This document shows positions 63,731-64,000 of a DNA stretch of 64,000 nucleotides, in pieces. Made by a program: the position numbers and the translations under genes. Numbering within the stretch: the stretch's first letter is position 1; each line of letters opens with the position of its first letter. Source of the DNA: Odontocerum albicorne (taxonomy: Eukaryota; Arthropoda; Insecta; Trichoptera; Odontoceridae); assembly GCA_949825065.1 (NCBI GenBank), contig OX463859.1, forward strand, positions 10,937,606-11,001,605. Direction: 5' to 3'. The notes under the pieces were generated by a model. It was given only the letters and a program-made list of their open reading frames with translations. It ran no database searches and had not been told where the DNA came from.

Positions 63731-64000
63731 TAGGTTAATATAAATCGATTAAGTTAAAATAAATTTATAATTGGGATTTAGTGCCACCCATGGTATCGAT
63801 CTAGGAACCTTTAATAAATTAAAAGTTAGTTACCAATAAACGTCTCGAGTGGCTACTTTACTGATGTTGTAATTTAAACAGCTATAATAATTTAACAATT
63901 ATAAAAATGGTCTTTGGTAATGTGTTTTGACATTTATACTCATATTTGCATAATAATGTAACATGTGAGTTTAATCAAGTACAAAATTATAAATTAGGGA
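63731..64000. other. AT-rich window end, nothing recognised
   Basis: No gene or named repeat seen in the last 270 bases. Confidence 0.4.

Overview
This is an AT-rich stretch of animal nuclear DNA, almost certainly from an arthropod and most likely an insect. It is gene-poor and full of transposon fossils and minisatellites. The one host gene I can support is a single exon on the minus strand (33657-34048). It encodes the homeodomain and C-terminus of a Ladybird/Lbx homeobox protein and has a good splice acceptor at its 5' edge. The upstream exon or exons are not visible, so the window probably lies in or beside the insect NK homeobox cluster. There are no operons, prokaryotic signals, CRISPR arrays or genuine tRNA/rRNA genes.

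Layout. 1-7 kb: a hAT-like terminus, a Penelope-like element with a GIY-YIG endonuclease remnant (about 896-1600), and two minisatellites including a 49-bp array of about 30 copies (4324-5805). 7-13 kb: RTE-like LINE tails, two copies of a tRNA-derived SINE (SINE-2), a 27-29-bp array and an LTR-like repeat. 13.8-17.9 kb: an 83-bp satellite, an RTE-like LINE fragment and a 102-bp minisatellite. 18-26 kb: SINEs, LINE fragments, and a complete mariner element (21994-23268) with perfect 31-bp inverted ends, a TA duplication and a frameshifted D,D34D transposase. 26-33 kb: an RTE-like reverse transcriptase fragment with a 12-13-bp target duplication and many SINE-1 copies. 33-36 kb: the lbx exon and a flanking interval without recognisable repeats. 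36-52 kb: nested SINE/RepB/LTR insertions, more minisatellites and a piggyBac-like TTAA element sitting in a LINE. 52-64 kb: LINE tails with target duplications, a 64-bp minisatellite, a giant inverted repeat made of two Penelope ends, a LINE inserted in a perfect 53-bp palindrome, and a diverged array of about 100-bp units.

Family names used here are local labels. SINE-1 has a tRNA-like head, and its tail matches the 3' end of the CR1/jockey-like LINE. SINE-2 is a second tRNA-like family. SINE-3 is a diverged third family. RepB is a dispersed repeat of about 400-540 bp with an (ATT)n edge. LINE-A to LINE-D are RTE-like tails; C and D are degenerate and not always separable. PLE means Penelope-like element. 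Many insertions show target duplications or restore an older repeat when removed, so the order of insertion can often be read. I could run no database search or alignment; family names come from protein motifs and from copies inside the window.
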